From assembly GCA_028751875.1 (NCBI GenBank), contig CM054140.1, positions 48,821,456-48,885,455 of the forward strand: a stretch of DNA of 64,000 nt, read 5' to 3'. The stretch's first letter is position 1. Each line of letters starts with the position of its first letter. The notes under the pieces were generated by a model. It searched no databases. It had not been told where the DNA came from and saw nothing but the letters and a program-made list of their open reading frames with translations. Position numbers and translations under genes: made by a program. The stretch comes from Rapana venosa. Taxonomy: Eukaryota > Mollusca > Gastropoda > Neogastropoda > Muricidae. This document shows positions 49,148 to 59,065 of the stretch, in pieces.

Positions 49148-51938
49148 GTCGACTGTACTGCTGCATTGATGCTGCCTCTTGATGCGGAGGGGTGTTGTGT
49201 TGGGATAGAGGGATGGGATGGAGGAGGGGAGTAGGTCGTGAGGGAAGGATGGACAGAAGAGAGAAGGCGGGAAAGAGATAGTGTGTGTGTGTGATGTGTG
49301 TGGTGTATGTATGTAGTGTTGGTGCAAGAGAATGAAGAGAGTGGGAGGGCGAGATATAAAGAGAGAGAGACAGCTAGGAAGACAGAAACCACACAGAGAG
49401 AGAGAGAGAGGGAGGAGCGACTGCCAGCAGGAGAAGAATCTGTATCTGAATGCTTTAACAAAACATCGACCCAAGGCCACCAAAACACTATTGATTTGCA
49501 AAAAATGGAAGGATTAAAAAAAAAGTGTGAGAGAGGGAGGACAAAGATAGATGAGAGGAGACAGATAAAAAGAGACAGAGACAGAACTAGAGAGAGAGCG
49601 AGTTTTATCTGCAGAGCATAGGATCTTGGGCTTAAGTGCACAGTTACTTTGTTCGGACCAAAGTCAACAGAGCCTAGATTGCTGATCAATATTGGCTGCT
49701 CATGACTCGCCACCCACCTCCATTCCGAACCAAATGCCATTGCGCCTCTGTCATGTGCGAATCTTCCAGATTATTAAGGGTTCATTCCCAATTTTGCCAA
49801 ACAACACACACTACATTACATACATACATACATCATACATATTTATTAGGGGACTGAATAGGTCAGTGGTGGAAGCACTCGCTTCCCAGCAAGTTAAGCA
49901 GGGTCGAGCAAAACGTTCAGCATGCGTAAATGATACGCAGCATGAGGGACCAAACCGCGCATTCTAGACCCACAATTCAGTATCAGCGTTTAATGGGGGT
50001 AATCGTTAACAACAAACATTACCCAGCATGATTACACTATGGAGAAGATCCAATGGGCTCGGCCAGGTTTAACTTGCCAGTAACACTGGCCCTCAAAAAT
50101 ACAGTACGTGTCCCTAAGGGTCAACCCATGGAGTAAGCTCAGGGAGGGGAGAAAGAAGAACGTCGTTCAGTACATTATGATTTTCTACGCTCGTAGATAG
50201 CATTAATTTCTTATGCTGCTCTCAGATCAGAGATTTGTTCCTCTGTGGAAATGAAGAGGGGAGGGGGGGGGGGGGGGGGTGGGGAGCTGTATAAAATAGT
50301 TCTCCCTCTTCTGAAATTTCTGTGGAGGGATTCCCTGATTTATTCTGCTCTTTTTTTCTGTCTTGTTCTTTCCTTCTTGTCAATCTTTCTTGTCTATTTC
50401 TGCATTCTTGGAACATTTTTCCGCTTTTTTCCAGTAAGACCTAAATATAACATTCTTTCACGCGCAGTTGGATCGTGGGCCTGACTTGTCAGGTGATTAA
50501 ACGCATTTTTCGCTATATGACAGGAAACATAGATGATATTCTGATCGTTCGTACGAGGACGACGAAGTTGAAGAAAAAACTTATTCACCGTGTGGTGTAT
50601 GTCCGCCTCCCCATACCCGCTTATCCAAAGGGCTAGAACGTGGGTCATAAATAACACTACCGGCTTTTTCGGGTATCTTCTCAGGTCAGACGTGGCGAAT
50701 CTGGCGGTGGATGGTTGCAGAATGGTGGTGGAGGCTACCCCAAGTCCGGGAGCAGTTCAGCAGGAGAGAGGTATGTTGTGCTTTCAGGGGACTCGGGTCC
50801 GTCAGCTGTCTCTGGCGTAACTGTCTGCAGGCTGTCTCTCCTTTTCCTCCACTGTCCCACTTAACTTTGAGGAACCTTGAAGTTTTCGTGTGCCTTGTAT
50901 AAGTTGAATCAGGCGGAGCTCGTTCTTTCGTCAGGTCACAGATTGGATGTGGGTATTTCGGCTGATTACTTGCTGGATATGTTTTGTCATTCATTACCAT
51001 CGGAGGTTTGTTTGTCTTTTTGTGTATCGGCTAGAGCTCAGATAATTTACCAATGGTTCCAACATTGTGAATTATTGAAAACCCTGATGATGGGTGTTGT
51101 TCAAGGTTTACTGTAACTGATTTGTACATCTCTTTCCCAATCCATCCGAAATATCTGATAATCATATACAGCATTTCTGTTTAAAAAAACAACCCATCCC
51201 ACAACTACTTTTTCACTTCGTTTTTCCATTTCACCAATCGGATGACGATACACAATCAGATTATGCAATTGATTATAAAGAGATCTAATCCAATCTATTG
51301 TTTATGTCCCGCGACCACAGTGAAAATAACAGTTATAAGCTAATTTTTTTAAAACGTTTTTGGATGTTTGTATTATAACAATTCCCGTGTTTATCTGTTT
51401 ATGTATGTACTGATTAATTGGTTGGATGGTCATTGTTCGAATGATAGCTGATTGATTGGTGGATTGATGTTTATGAAAACATTTCTGGTCCATCCATCTG
51501 GAACGACTTCCTCTCTACAACGACAAATGCCTATATGACTCATTTAAATCCAGCTATGACATATTTATTTCAAACTAACTTTTTCCCTCCTCTTTCATCT
51601 CTAATGCCCTGCTTCAACAGCAAATCCCAATACCCTGCAAAAGCCTAAACTGTGTGTATTGTGTGTGTGGTTATGTGTGTGTGTGTGTGTGTGTGGTGTG
51701 TGTGTGTGTGTGTGTGCGCACGATTGGCATGGTGTGTGTGTATGTGTGTGCGGTGTATAGGTTGGTACATTTGAATAGTGTTTAAGCTTTTGGATAGTTA
51801 TTGTGAAGATTGTAAGAATATGTTGAATTCAAAGCGCTATCTTATTCTTGCAATATATGCGTATACAAATTTCATTTTTTCTTTTCAACCTTGGTTTGTT
51901 GATGATTGATGAATGATTGATGGCTGCTGTTGCCTGAG

Positions 51939-52026
51939 ACAGTCTTGTGGGCCGCACCATACAAGGCACCATCAGGAACAGCGACAGTGGCTCCGTGGAT
52001 TTTGACCAGTCCTGGATCTGTGTCAT
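51939..52026 (+). CDS. SLC4A11: SLC4A11-like exon, end of cytosolic domain (block C copy)
   Basis: The 88-nt exon is identical in coding sequence to 35,553-35,640, with the same gtgagt donor. The acceptor is changed by one missing base (cctgag instead of cctgcag), which still ends in AG. The flanking 250 bp differ from block B by many small changes, although the rest of B and C match wherever compared. Only one of the two copies is likely to exist in the genome. This copy is the one physically joined to the downstream membrane-domain exons, but through 2.7 kb of simple repeat in which several exons should lie. Confidence 0.8.
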
Positions 52027-52109
52027 GTGAGTGAAAACATCTATGTCCCCCTTTCACCAGAAAAGAAAAAACAAACAAACCCTCTACGTATTTCTCTCAC
52101 AGAAACAGA

Positions 52110-52155
52110 TGGAGTTGAGGTAATGGCTAAGCGGTTAAGAGCATCGTGCTTGTGA
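52110..52155 (+). mobile_element. SINE head fragment after the fourth exon
   Basis: gttgaggtaatggctaagcg, gttaagagcatcgtgcttgtg is a tRNA-like head cut off after about 45 nt. The block B version (35,723-35,770) is garbled by small indels. Confidence 0.5.
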
Positions 52156-52464
52156 TCTTTATTTTGTTTCTTTTGTTTTGCAGTCTTCGCTCCTCAAGCC
52201 CCCTAATCACCAAAAGTGTGATTTTTGCGTTGTGTTGTGCATTTTTGCCTACCGTTAAGGTAGCCGCTTATTCCAACTTTGGGAAATAAGTGATTAACAG
52301 CTAGTTATAGTGGGGGGATTCGAGCTTCACTAAGATGTTGTTTGGTAGGAGATTAACGTTGTACTGATCATTTCCCCAAAGAGCTTTCTGACTAAACTAT
52401 CAACAGAGTCCTCTGCACAGAAACGCGTGCAGGAATATCCTGGCATGCTCTAAAAACTCTATCG

Positions 52465-52604
52465 TGGTGGGGGGGTGGGGGGGGGAAGTAGGGGGGTGGG
52501 GGGGAAATGGGGGGGGGAATGATTGGGGGGGAGGAAAGGGGGGGGGGGGAATGTGGTGTGTGTTTGTGGGGGGAATGTGTGTGTGTGTGTGTGGGGGAAT
52601 GTAG

Positions 52605-52659
<55 letters not shown>

Positions 52660-53690
52660 AATGTAGTGTGTGTGTGGGGGTGGGGGGAATGTAGTGTGTG
52701 TGTTTGTGTGGGGAATGTAGTGTGTGTGTGAGTGGGGAATGTAGTTGTGTGCGGGGGGGAATGTAGTGTGTGTGTGTGTGGGGAATGTAGTGTGTGTGTG
52801 AGTGGGGAATGTAGTGTGTGCGGGGGGAATGTAGTGTGTGTGTGTGTGGGGATGTAGTGTGTGTGTGTGTGGGGAATGTAGTGTGTTGTGGGGGAATGTA
52901 GTGTGTGTGGGGGGAATGTAGTGTGTGTGTTTGTGTGTGGGGAATGTAGTGTGTGTGTGTTGTGGGGAATGTAGTGTGTGTGTGGGGAATGTAGTGTGTT
53001 GTGTGTGTGGGGAATGTAGTGTGTGTGGGGGGGGGGGGGGAATGTAGTGTGTGTGTTTTGTGGGGAATGTAGTGTGTGTGTGTGTGGGGGAATGTAGTGT
53101 GTGTGTGGGGGGGGGGTGTAGTGTGTGGTGTGAGTGGGGAATGTAGTGTGTGTGTGTACAGTGTGTGTGTGTGTGGGGAATGTAGTGTGTGTGGGGGGGA
53201 ATGTAGTGTGTGTGTGTGGGGGGGAATGTAGTGTGTGTGTGTGTGGGGAATGTAGTGTGTGTGTGTGTGTGGGGAATGTAGTGTGTGTGTGTGTGGGGAA
53301 TGTAGTGTGTGTGTGTGTGGGGAATGTAGTGTGTGTGTGTGTGGGGAATGTGTGTGTGTGTGTGGGGGGGAATGTAGTGTGTGTGTGGGGGGAATGTTGT
53401 GTGTGTGTGTGTGTGGGGGGAATTTTAGTGTGTGTTGTGTGTGAGGGGGGGGGGTAGGTAGGTGTGGGAGTGGGGTTGTTATGTAGTGTGTGTGTAGTGT
53501 GGGGAATGTAGTGTGTGTGGGTGTGTGGGGGGGGAGGTAGGTTAGGTGAGGGTGGGGGTTGTTGCGTAGTGTGTGTGTGTTTGTGTGTGTGTGTGTTGGT
53601 GTGTGTTTGTTGGGGGGATGGGGGGGTTAGTATGTGTGTGTAGGGGGGGTAGCGTGTAGTGTGTGTGTGTGTGTGTGTGTCCCCAATTTA
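52465..53690. repeat. G-rich and GT-rich minisatellite
   Basis: About 1.2 kb of units like ggggaatgtagtgtgtgtgt with variable G and GT run lengths. Cysteine/valine frames through it are not genes. The many G runs could form quadruplexes. Length variation between units looks partly like base-calling noise. This tract sits exactly where block C ends and where several SLC4 exons should be. Confidence 0.9.
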
Positions 53691-54010
53691 ACGTCTTTCT
53701 TCTGTAAAAGACAATGTGAGTGTGTAGTATGTCTGTGTGTAAAGCAGTGTAGTGTAGTGTGTGTGTGTAGTGTGTGTTTGTGCAGTGTGTGTGTGTGTAG
53801 TGTGTGTGTTTGTGTGTGTGTGTGTTTAGTGTGTTTGTGTATGGTTTGTAGTGTAGTGTAGCGTAGTGGCGCCGCGGGAGCGCGTACACAACACACACCA
53901 CACTGCACACACACACTACACACACACACACACAGACACACAACACACACACCCCACACACACACACACACACAACACAGAACACACACAACACACACAC
54001 ACACACAAAA
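53691..54010. repeat. GT array switching to AC array
   Basis: Up to about 53,868 the + strand is GT-rich (gtgtagtgtgtgtg). After ggcgccgcgggagcgcg it is AC-rich (cacacaccacactgcacac) up to 54,010. The strand flip makes an imperfect inverted repeat around 53,875. Confidence 0.8.
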
Positions 54011-54039
54011 ACCCACCTCCCCTCGACAGAACATCTTAG

Positions 54040-54118
54040 GGTAGACTTGAGCCAGCCCCCTCCGTTATTTTCAGGTAACAAGTTGAATGCTGTAACCGCT
54101 TGGCTATCCCACTGCATC
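54040..54118 (-). mobile_element. SINE head fragment
   Basis: Minus strand: cagtgggatagccaagcggt, tacagcattcaacttg, then a family-I-like stretch. Only the tRNA-like head remains. Confidence 0.5.
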
Positions 54119-54119
54119 G

Positions 54120-54398
54120 TTAAAAAAAAAGTGATGTGTGTATGTATGTGTAAGTCAAACTTAATGCAATTGCTTTTTTTTAATCGAGGAGCCATCCATG
54201 TAAAAAAAATGTGCGCGTGCATGTGTGTGTGTGTGTGTGCGTGTGTGCGCGTGCGTGTGTGTATGCATGTGCGTGCGCGCGTGTTTGTGCGCGCGTGTGT
54301 GAGTGTAAAGCTTCGTGCAACTGCTTTTTTTCGTCGAGCATCCATGTAGAAAAGTGTACGTGCATGTATGTATGTATGTATGTATGTATGTATGTATG

Positions 54399-54444
<46 letters not shown>

Positions 54445-54756
54445 ATATATATATGAAATTTATATAGCGCTGTATCTTGCACAGACAAATCAATATATAT
54501 TATATATGTGATGTGTGTGGGTGTATGCGCGTGTGTGTGCGCGCGTGCGTGCGTGTGGTGTATGCTTGCGTGCATGCGTGCGTGTGTGTGTATGATTGCG
54601 TGCATGCGTGCGTGTGTGTGCTTGCGTGCATGCGCGTGTGTGTGTGTGTATGCTTGCGTGCATGCGTGTGTGTGTGTGTGTATGCTTTCGTGCATGCGTG
54701 CGTGCGTGTGTGTGTGCATGCATGCGTGCGTGCATGCGTTCGTGTGTGTGTGTGCA
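54120..54756. repeat. Compound GT/GC, GTAT, AT microsatellites before the exon
   Basis: It holds a duplicated 65-75-bp piece (54,148-54,225 and 54,303-54,367), a (GTAT)n and (AT)n tract at 54,368-54,454, the gaaatttatatagcgctgta dispersed-element motif at 54,455, and a (TGCG/TGTG/CATG) tract from 54,507 to the exon acceptor. Confidence 0.8.
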
Positions 54757-54757
54757 G

Positions 54758-54864
54758 GCCCTTCCTGACAGCAGGGAAGCGGGAGATACTGGCAGACTAT
54801 GCCCTGCCACTGGCCGTTCTAATCATGAGCTTCTTCGGCTCTTACGTCTTCCGTGACATCAAGT
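54758..54864 (+). CDS. SLC4A11: SLC4A11-like exon, membrane domain (about helix 8)
   Basis: The 107-nt exon starts after a long GT/GC microsatellite that ends in tgtgcag and stops at AAGT|gtgagt. It enters with one base of a codon and leaves in phase 1. The peptide has a basic pre-helix segment ([12 protein letters not shown]) and then a hydrophobic helix ([20 protein letters not shown]) ending RDIK. The REILxDxALPxAVL pattern matches SLC4A11. By analogy with band 3 this is the helix preceding the linker to helix 9. It joins the next exon cleanly (IK-LQPFAYNPD). An acceptor sitting directly in a long GT/GC microsatellite is unusual. Confidence 0.88.
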
Positions 54865-55046
54865 GTGAGTGTTATGTATAGCCTTTGTCTTAGCTGCAAC
54901 TTGATATTCCCAGTGTGAAGCGACTGAAGGTTTTTTGTGTGTTTTGTTGTTGTTAATGTTTAGTTAGGTATGTTTAGTTATTATCTAAATTGCAAAGCAA
55001 AAAAGTAAGGTAAATCAATGCCCTGTACCCGTATGACTGACACACA

Positions 55047-55099
<53 letters not shown>

Positions 55100-55513
55100 A
55101 CACAAATACACACGCATACACGCATGCACGCACACACATGCACCCACACGGGATAGCCTCGTGGTTAAAACATTGCGCTGGCAATCTGACGACCCGGGTT
55201 CGATTCCCGTTCAAGGGGATATTTTTCCCTGGAGTTAACATCAGTGCAGACTCCACTCTTTCCAACAGTCCTTCTGATGAGACTATAAACGGAGGCCCGT
55301 GTGCGAACGCACGCAGAACATCTTGCACACACGTTAAATCCTGTTCCGCTTTTCGTAAGAGTAGGCCATTGTGTGCCGGTGGGAACAGAAGACAAAATTT
55401 ACAAAACCGCATACACACGGGGACTGAATGTAAAAAACCCCACATAAGTGCTTATTCCTTTATCCTCGATATAAAAGAATAAATAAAATAAAATAAACAC
55501 ATGCAACCACACA

Positions 55514-55567
<54 letters not shown>

Positions 55568-55647
55568 ACACACAACACACACACAGAGGCACGCACGCAC
55601 GCGCGCGCACACACAAACCACACACACACCGTTACGCTGTCACAGAC

Positions 55648-55719
<72 letters not shown>

Positions 55720-55917
55720 TCTTCTCTCTCTCTCTCTCTCTCTATCTGAGAGGCGGGTGCGTGGCAAACAGACTTGAGCAGTGATACATGTTAGTGCGGA
55801 GTAAAGGGAAAAATTGAAGACTAGTTATTATGTTATACAAATCTGAAGATGTTGCTCCTCCCCCCCCCCCCCCCCCCCCCCCCTCTTGTCTAAGGGCTGT
55901 AATGTTAAATGGACAAT

Positions 55918-55987
<70 letters not shown>

Positions 55988-56131
55988 CCCTCCCCTTTCT
56001 CCCTCCCCTCCCCTTCCCCCCATCTCTCTCCCTCCTCTCTCTCTCCCCCTCCTCCGTCTCTCCCTTCCCCCATCTCTCTCTCACTCTCTCTTCAATCACA
56101 CTGAAGTCATATCATTCGATTCTCCTTTCAG
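54865..56131. other. Intron with CT arrays, a SINE and poly-C
   Basis: (CT)n at 55,050-55,097, a SINE at 55,147, (CT)n and (AC)n at 55,517-55,610, (TGTC)n and (CT)n at 55,650-55,745, poly-C at 55,859-55,883, and (CT)n at 55,921-55,984 grading into CCT-rich sequence that leads to the next acceptor. Confidence 0.8.
55147..55498 (+). mobile_element. Family-I SINE, full length
   Basis: A clean copy: head acgggatagcctcgtggtta with gacccgggttcgattcccgt, tggagttaacatcagtgcag, ccttctgatgagactataaa, cttttcgtaagagtaggcca, ttgtgtgccggtgggaacag, tatcctcgatataaaagaat and an AAAT tail. Useful as the family reference. Confidence 0.9.
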
Positions 56132-56300
56132 TGCAGCCGTTCGCCTACAACCCGGATGAAGGCATGTTCGAGTTAGCGCCACTGACGGCCTTGCCGGTAG
56201 GGGCGGTGTGTGGGGCGGCAGGGCTGGGCTTCTCCCTGTCGCTCCTCTTCTTCATGGACCAGAACATCTCCAGCGCCCTGGTCAACACCCCCAACAACAA
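56132..56300 (+). CDS. SLC4A11: SLC4A11-like exon, membrane domain (about helix 9)
   Basis: The 169-nt exon follows tctcctttcag and ends at AACAA|gtcagt. Entry is phase 1 and exit is phase 2. The peptide contains AYNPDEGMFEL, a small-residue stretch (ALPVGAVCGAAG) and the helix LGFSLSLLFFMDQNISSAL, ending VNTPNNK. This corresponds to the vertebrate YNPSES...GLGFLLS...QNL.AALVN segment. The next expected exon, beginning with a KG..YHWDL-like motif, was looked for by eye between 56,301 and 64,000 and not seen, so the gene probably runs out of the window. Confidence 0.88.
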
Positions 56301-56362
56301 GTCAGTCCCCGGGCTCCTTCGTCTCACGTTCCTTTAGTTTGGTGATGTAATCTTGACATTAC

Positions 56363-56662
56363 ATTTATTTATTGATTTATTGATTGATTTATTTATTTAA
56401 CTATTTATACCACTTTAAGTCACGAGATTGCTCTCTGCGTGAAATTCGGGCTGCTCTCCCCAGGGAGAGCGCGTCGCCACAAGAGTAGCGCCACCCTTTA
56501 TTTTTTCTCCTTTTTTTGTTTTTTGGGGTTTTTTTGGGTCTGCATCTGTATTTTGTTTCCCTATCAGAGTGGCATGGCTTTTTTCTAAGAATTTTGCCAG
56601 GGACAACTCTCTTGTTGCCGTGGGTTCTTTTACGTGCGCTGAATAATTTTGTGCAACACACG

Positions 56663-56693
<31 letters not shown>

Positions 56694-56832
56694 TAGCACC
56701 CAGACCACCACTCATGGTCTTATGGATAGGGGGGAAAAGTTTCTGGCCCAAACGGGATTCGAACCACCGCCCACTTCCGACCCGGACTTTTCGCTTTCTA
56801 GACAGGCGCGTTACCTCTAGACCACCGATCCA
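56363..56832 (-). mobile_element. Family-II SINE, full length
   Basis: Minus strand: ggatcggtggtctagaggta, ggtggttcgaatcccgtttg, ctttcggatgagacgataaa, cggcaacaagagagttgtcc, gagcagcccgaatttcacgc, cgtgacttaaagtggtataa and a TTTA-type tail at the + strand left end. It starts 62 bases after the last exon. Confidence 0.9.
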
Positions 56833-56880
56833 TTGGCAGCCTTCACTCTCGCAAGACTGTGGATTTGCGCTCTAGGTGTT

Positions 56881-57269
56881 AAGGTGGCAGGATGGTTAAG
56901 ACGTTCGCCTGCCATCAAGTAAACCGTGAGGTTGTGGGTTCGATTCCCACCAGCCTCGCCCTTTCTTCCCAGTTTGACCCCTCCCCCCCCTATCCCCCCC
57001 CCCCCCCCCAAAAAAAAAAAATCGAACTGAGTGTCAAAGTCCTTCGGATGAGACTATAAACCGAGGCCCCGTGTGCGAACGCATGCAGAACATCTCGCGC
57101 ACACGTTAAGTCCTGTTCGGCTTTTCGAAAGAGTAGGCCATTGTGTGCTGGTGGGAACAGATGACAAAATTTACAAAACCGCAGGCACACGAGACTGGAT
57201 GTAAAAAAGCAAATAAGTGCTTATTCCATTATCCTCGATATAAAAGAATAAATAAATAAATAAATAAAT
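56881..57269 (+). mobile_element. Family-I SINE, second head type, full length
   Basis: Head aaggtggcaggatggttaag with tgggttcgattcccaccagc; a poly-C/poly-A stretch at 56,985-57,020; ccttcggatgagactataaa; gtgtgctggtgggaacagat; tatcctcgatataaaagaat and a clean (AAAT)n tail. Same head as 6,367-6,734. Its tail abuts the LINE remnant. Confidence 0.9.
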
Positions 57270-57271
57270 TC

Positions 57272-57532
57272 TGGTACAGCGTCGGATTGTGGCTGGCCAG
57301 TCCGACACTGGAAATGACAGACAGTCCCTATGGCAGAGGAAGGCACAGATGAAGTCTGACAATGCTGGTCTGTCTGTCTGCCTGGGCTGCAGCCTTTCTT
57401 CTCCTTCTCTTTGCCTCGTGCTGCTGAGCAAGTGTCTCTTCCAACTTGGAGAGACCTTTCTGCCCAGTCTGTCTCCAGGCTGACCGTTCGAGGGCTGTTG
57501 CTTCCTAGTTCTGGGTTGGAACACAAGTCCAT
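57272..57532 (-). mobile_element. Decayed LINE ORF2 C-terminal segment
   Basis: On the minus strand, one frame reads LEETLAQQHEAKRRRRKAAA and another SDFICAFLCHRDC, followed in a third by SVGLASHN. Together they match the end of a family of non-LTR ORF2 proteins that has an FE..R...L..KR.RRK..A helix and a C-x2-C...SRIGL-SH-R zinc-finger-like motif. Several frameshifts show it is dead. Confidence 0.6.
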
Positions 57533-58083
57533 TGCAGGATAGCGTAGTGATCTGAATGTGCGATCTATGATCTAACAGTATTTCTGAGGGTGTGAGCTAC
57601 ATTTTTTTTCCATTTTTTTTCAAATAGATTAAAAATACAGAAACATGGAAAAAACTCCCCTCCTACACACACAAACAAATCACAAACAACAATAAAAAAC
57701 AAGCAAACCACACAAACTATCAAAAAAAAACCTAAAAGACAAAAAAAAGACCAAGACCAATATCACCATTACCAACACCCCCCCCCCCCCACACACACAC
57801 ACACACACTTACCCTTTCTGAATCATACATTACTATTATTATATATAGAAAACATGGTCACTGAGGGAAATACAGCAACAAACACAACTACCAAACATAC
57901 AAGCAGATTATTCTAATAACAATGATAACCATTACATCCAAAATGTTGCATATAGACAGAGGGCGAGTTAGAATTTTCACTGAGGTGTGTGTGTGTTCGC
58001 GAGAATTTTTCCTACGGAGTTTACATTGATGATACTGATACCTCTCCCTCGTATCTCAGCTGGACAAAACTATATACCCAGGT

Positions 58084-58085
<2 letters not shown>
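57533..58085. other. A-rich sequence with poly-C/AC
   Basis: A-rich tract at 57,620-57,770, poly-C plus (AC)n at 57,779-57,808, otherwise unremarkable. The next SLC4A11 exon was looked for and not seen. Confidence 0.4.
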
Positions 58086-58140
<55 letters not shown>

Positions 58141-58158
58141 TCGTGCTTGGGTGCATGC

Positions 58159-58193
<35 letters not shown>

Positions 58194-58240
58194 CTTGCGT
58201 GTGTGTGTGTGTGTGTGTGTGCCTGCGTGTGTGTGTTTAC
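58086..58240. repeat. GT/GC microsatellite
   Basis: (GT)n of about 50 bp followed by tgcg/tgtg steps. Non-coding in all frames. Confidence 0.88.
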
Positions 58241-58355
58241 AACAAACGTCGTGTGCACACGGTCAATCGAAACCTATTCATCTTTCGTAAAAGTATTGGG
58301 CAGATAAGGCCTATGGTATCGATAACACGAACATACCCGACACGCAGTCTATGAT

Positions 58356-58660
58356 TTCTTAAGGCAATCCAACCCAATCCAATCCAATCGTGTTGTTTAT
58401 AGCCCCGCCGACCACAGGGGCCATATCGGGGCTGTCACCTCGTCAACTTTGAAATCTTGGATTAAAACTGTGCAGCTATATGTACAGATTAAAACAGGGT
58501 ATAAAACCAACTCTACTGTCGTTCCTTGTAGCAACGCCCCGGTCAACCATAAGGGTCAACCCAGGACGGGCACCGCGTTGTGGGAAAACCACTTCAACCT
58601 TACCTAAAATGAGATAAAAACCAAAACCAGATTCCTTAAAACAACCTTGCTCTTAAGTGA
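58356..58660 (-). mobile_element. Probable LINE 3' end with (ATTGG)n tail
   Basis: A (CCAAT)n run at 58,366-58,389 is followed by cgtgttgtttatagccccgc, cgaccacaggggccatatcg. This is tail plus 3' UTR layout read on the minus strand. A related piece is at 34,892. No coding part was identified. Confidence 0.45.
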
Positions 58661-58760
58661 CCAAACTAGAACACTTTTACTCGTAGCAGACAGGAAAAGC
58701 CTGATTTTTCTCTCAGAAAGTTAATAATGGTGTCCGGTGGAACATCACGAAATATCTCAG

Positions 58761-58900
58761 GGCAAGTCAAGTCAAGTCAAGTCCAAAACACTTTAATCAT
58801 CCCATGAAGGGCAATTGCAATACTGACAGGCACATTGATACCTATAATTATCTCACAAGACACAAGAAAAATACATTTTAGATTGTTATAAACATTCCAA
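58761..58900 (-). mobile_element. Probable LINE 3' end with (GACTT)n tail
   Basis: (AAGTC)n at 58,763-58,783, then caaaacactttaatcatccc, atgaagggcaattgcaatac. Read on the minus strand it ends atgggatgattaaagtgttt plus the pentamer tail, a common architecture of non-LTR 3' ends. Confidence 0.5.
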
Positions 58901-58937
58901 GATAGCTTAAAAATATTATCACATACACAAACCCAGG

Positions 58938-59020
58938 CGCGCTACACACGCACGGCGTACGCACGCACACACACACACCGCGCACACACACACACGCGCG
59001 CGCACACGCACACACACACG

Positions 59021-59064
<44 letters not shown>

Positions 59065-59065
59065 A
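58938..59065. repeat. AC/GC microsatellite
   Basis: (AC)n with cgcg steps. Non-coding. Confidence 0.85.

Larger units (their letters stand above)
36083..52464. repeat. Block C: near-perfect tandem repeat of block B (offset 16,388)
   Basis: Every landmark of B recurs 16,388 bases later with identical sequence: the SINEs, poly-C tracts, damaged exons and even homopolymer lengths. The match starts at 36,083 (ttgggtcgtg) and ends at 52,464 (aaactctatcg), where B continues into cattttg and C into a G-rich tract. The only differences noticed lie at about 51,903-52,160. Contents map as B plus 16,388: SINE at 36,468, LINE at 41,518, poly-C at 46,457 and so on. Confidence 0.9.
9781..56300 (+). other. 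SLC4A11: SLC4A11-like transporter gene, span of visible exons (incomplete)
   Basis: Six exon candidates on the + strand combine into parts of one SLC4-family membrane transporter. The cytosolic pieces carry AEIRGFRDLEAFLKQA, TIQGTIRN and FDQSWICVM, which resemble the SLC4A11 N-terminal domain more than the anion-exchanger or sodium-bicarbonate branches. The membrane pieces carry [23 protein letters not shown] and LLFFMDQNISSALVN. In vertebrates SLC4A11 sits in the plasma membrane and has been reported to carry borate, H+/OH- and ammonia-linked proton flux and water; substrate here is inference. The order is collinear with the family, but the middle (membrane helices 1 to about 8) and the last third are absent. 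The span also contains the artefactual-looking blocks B and C, so true intron lengths cannot be read from it. Confidence 0.85.

Noticed and set aside
19695..52464. Three genuine paralogous SLC4A11 genes
   Set aside because: B and C share identical errors at constant offset, their exons are broken, and only one set of downstream exons exists.
53542..54345. 267-codon minus-strand His/Thr/Cys frame
   Set aside because: It crosses GT and AC microsatellites and a SINE head fragment; composition artefact.
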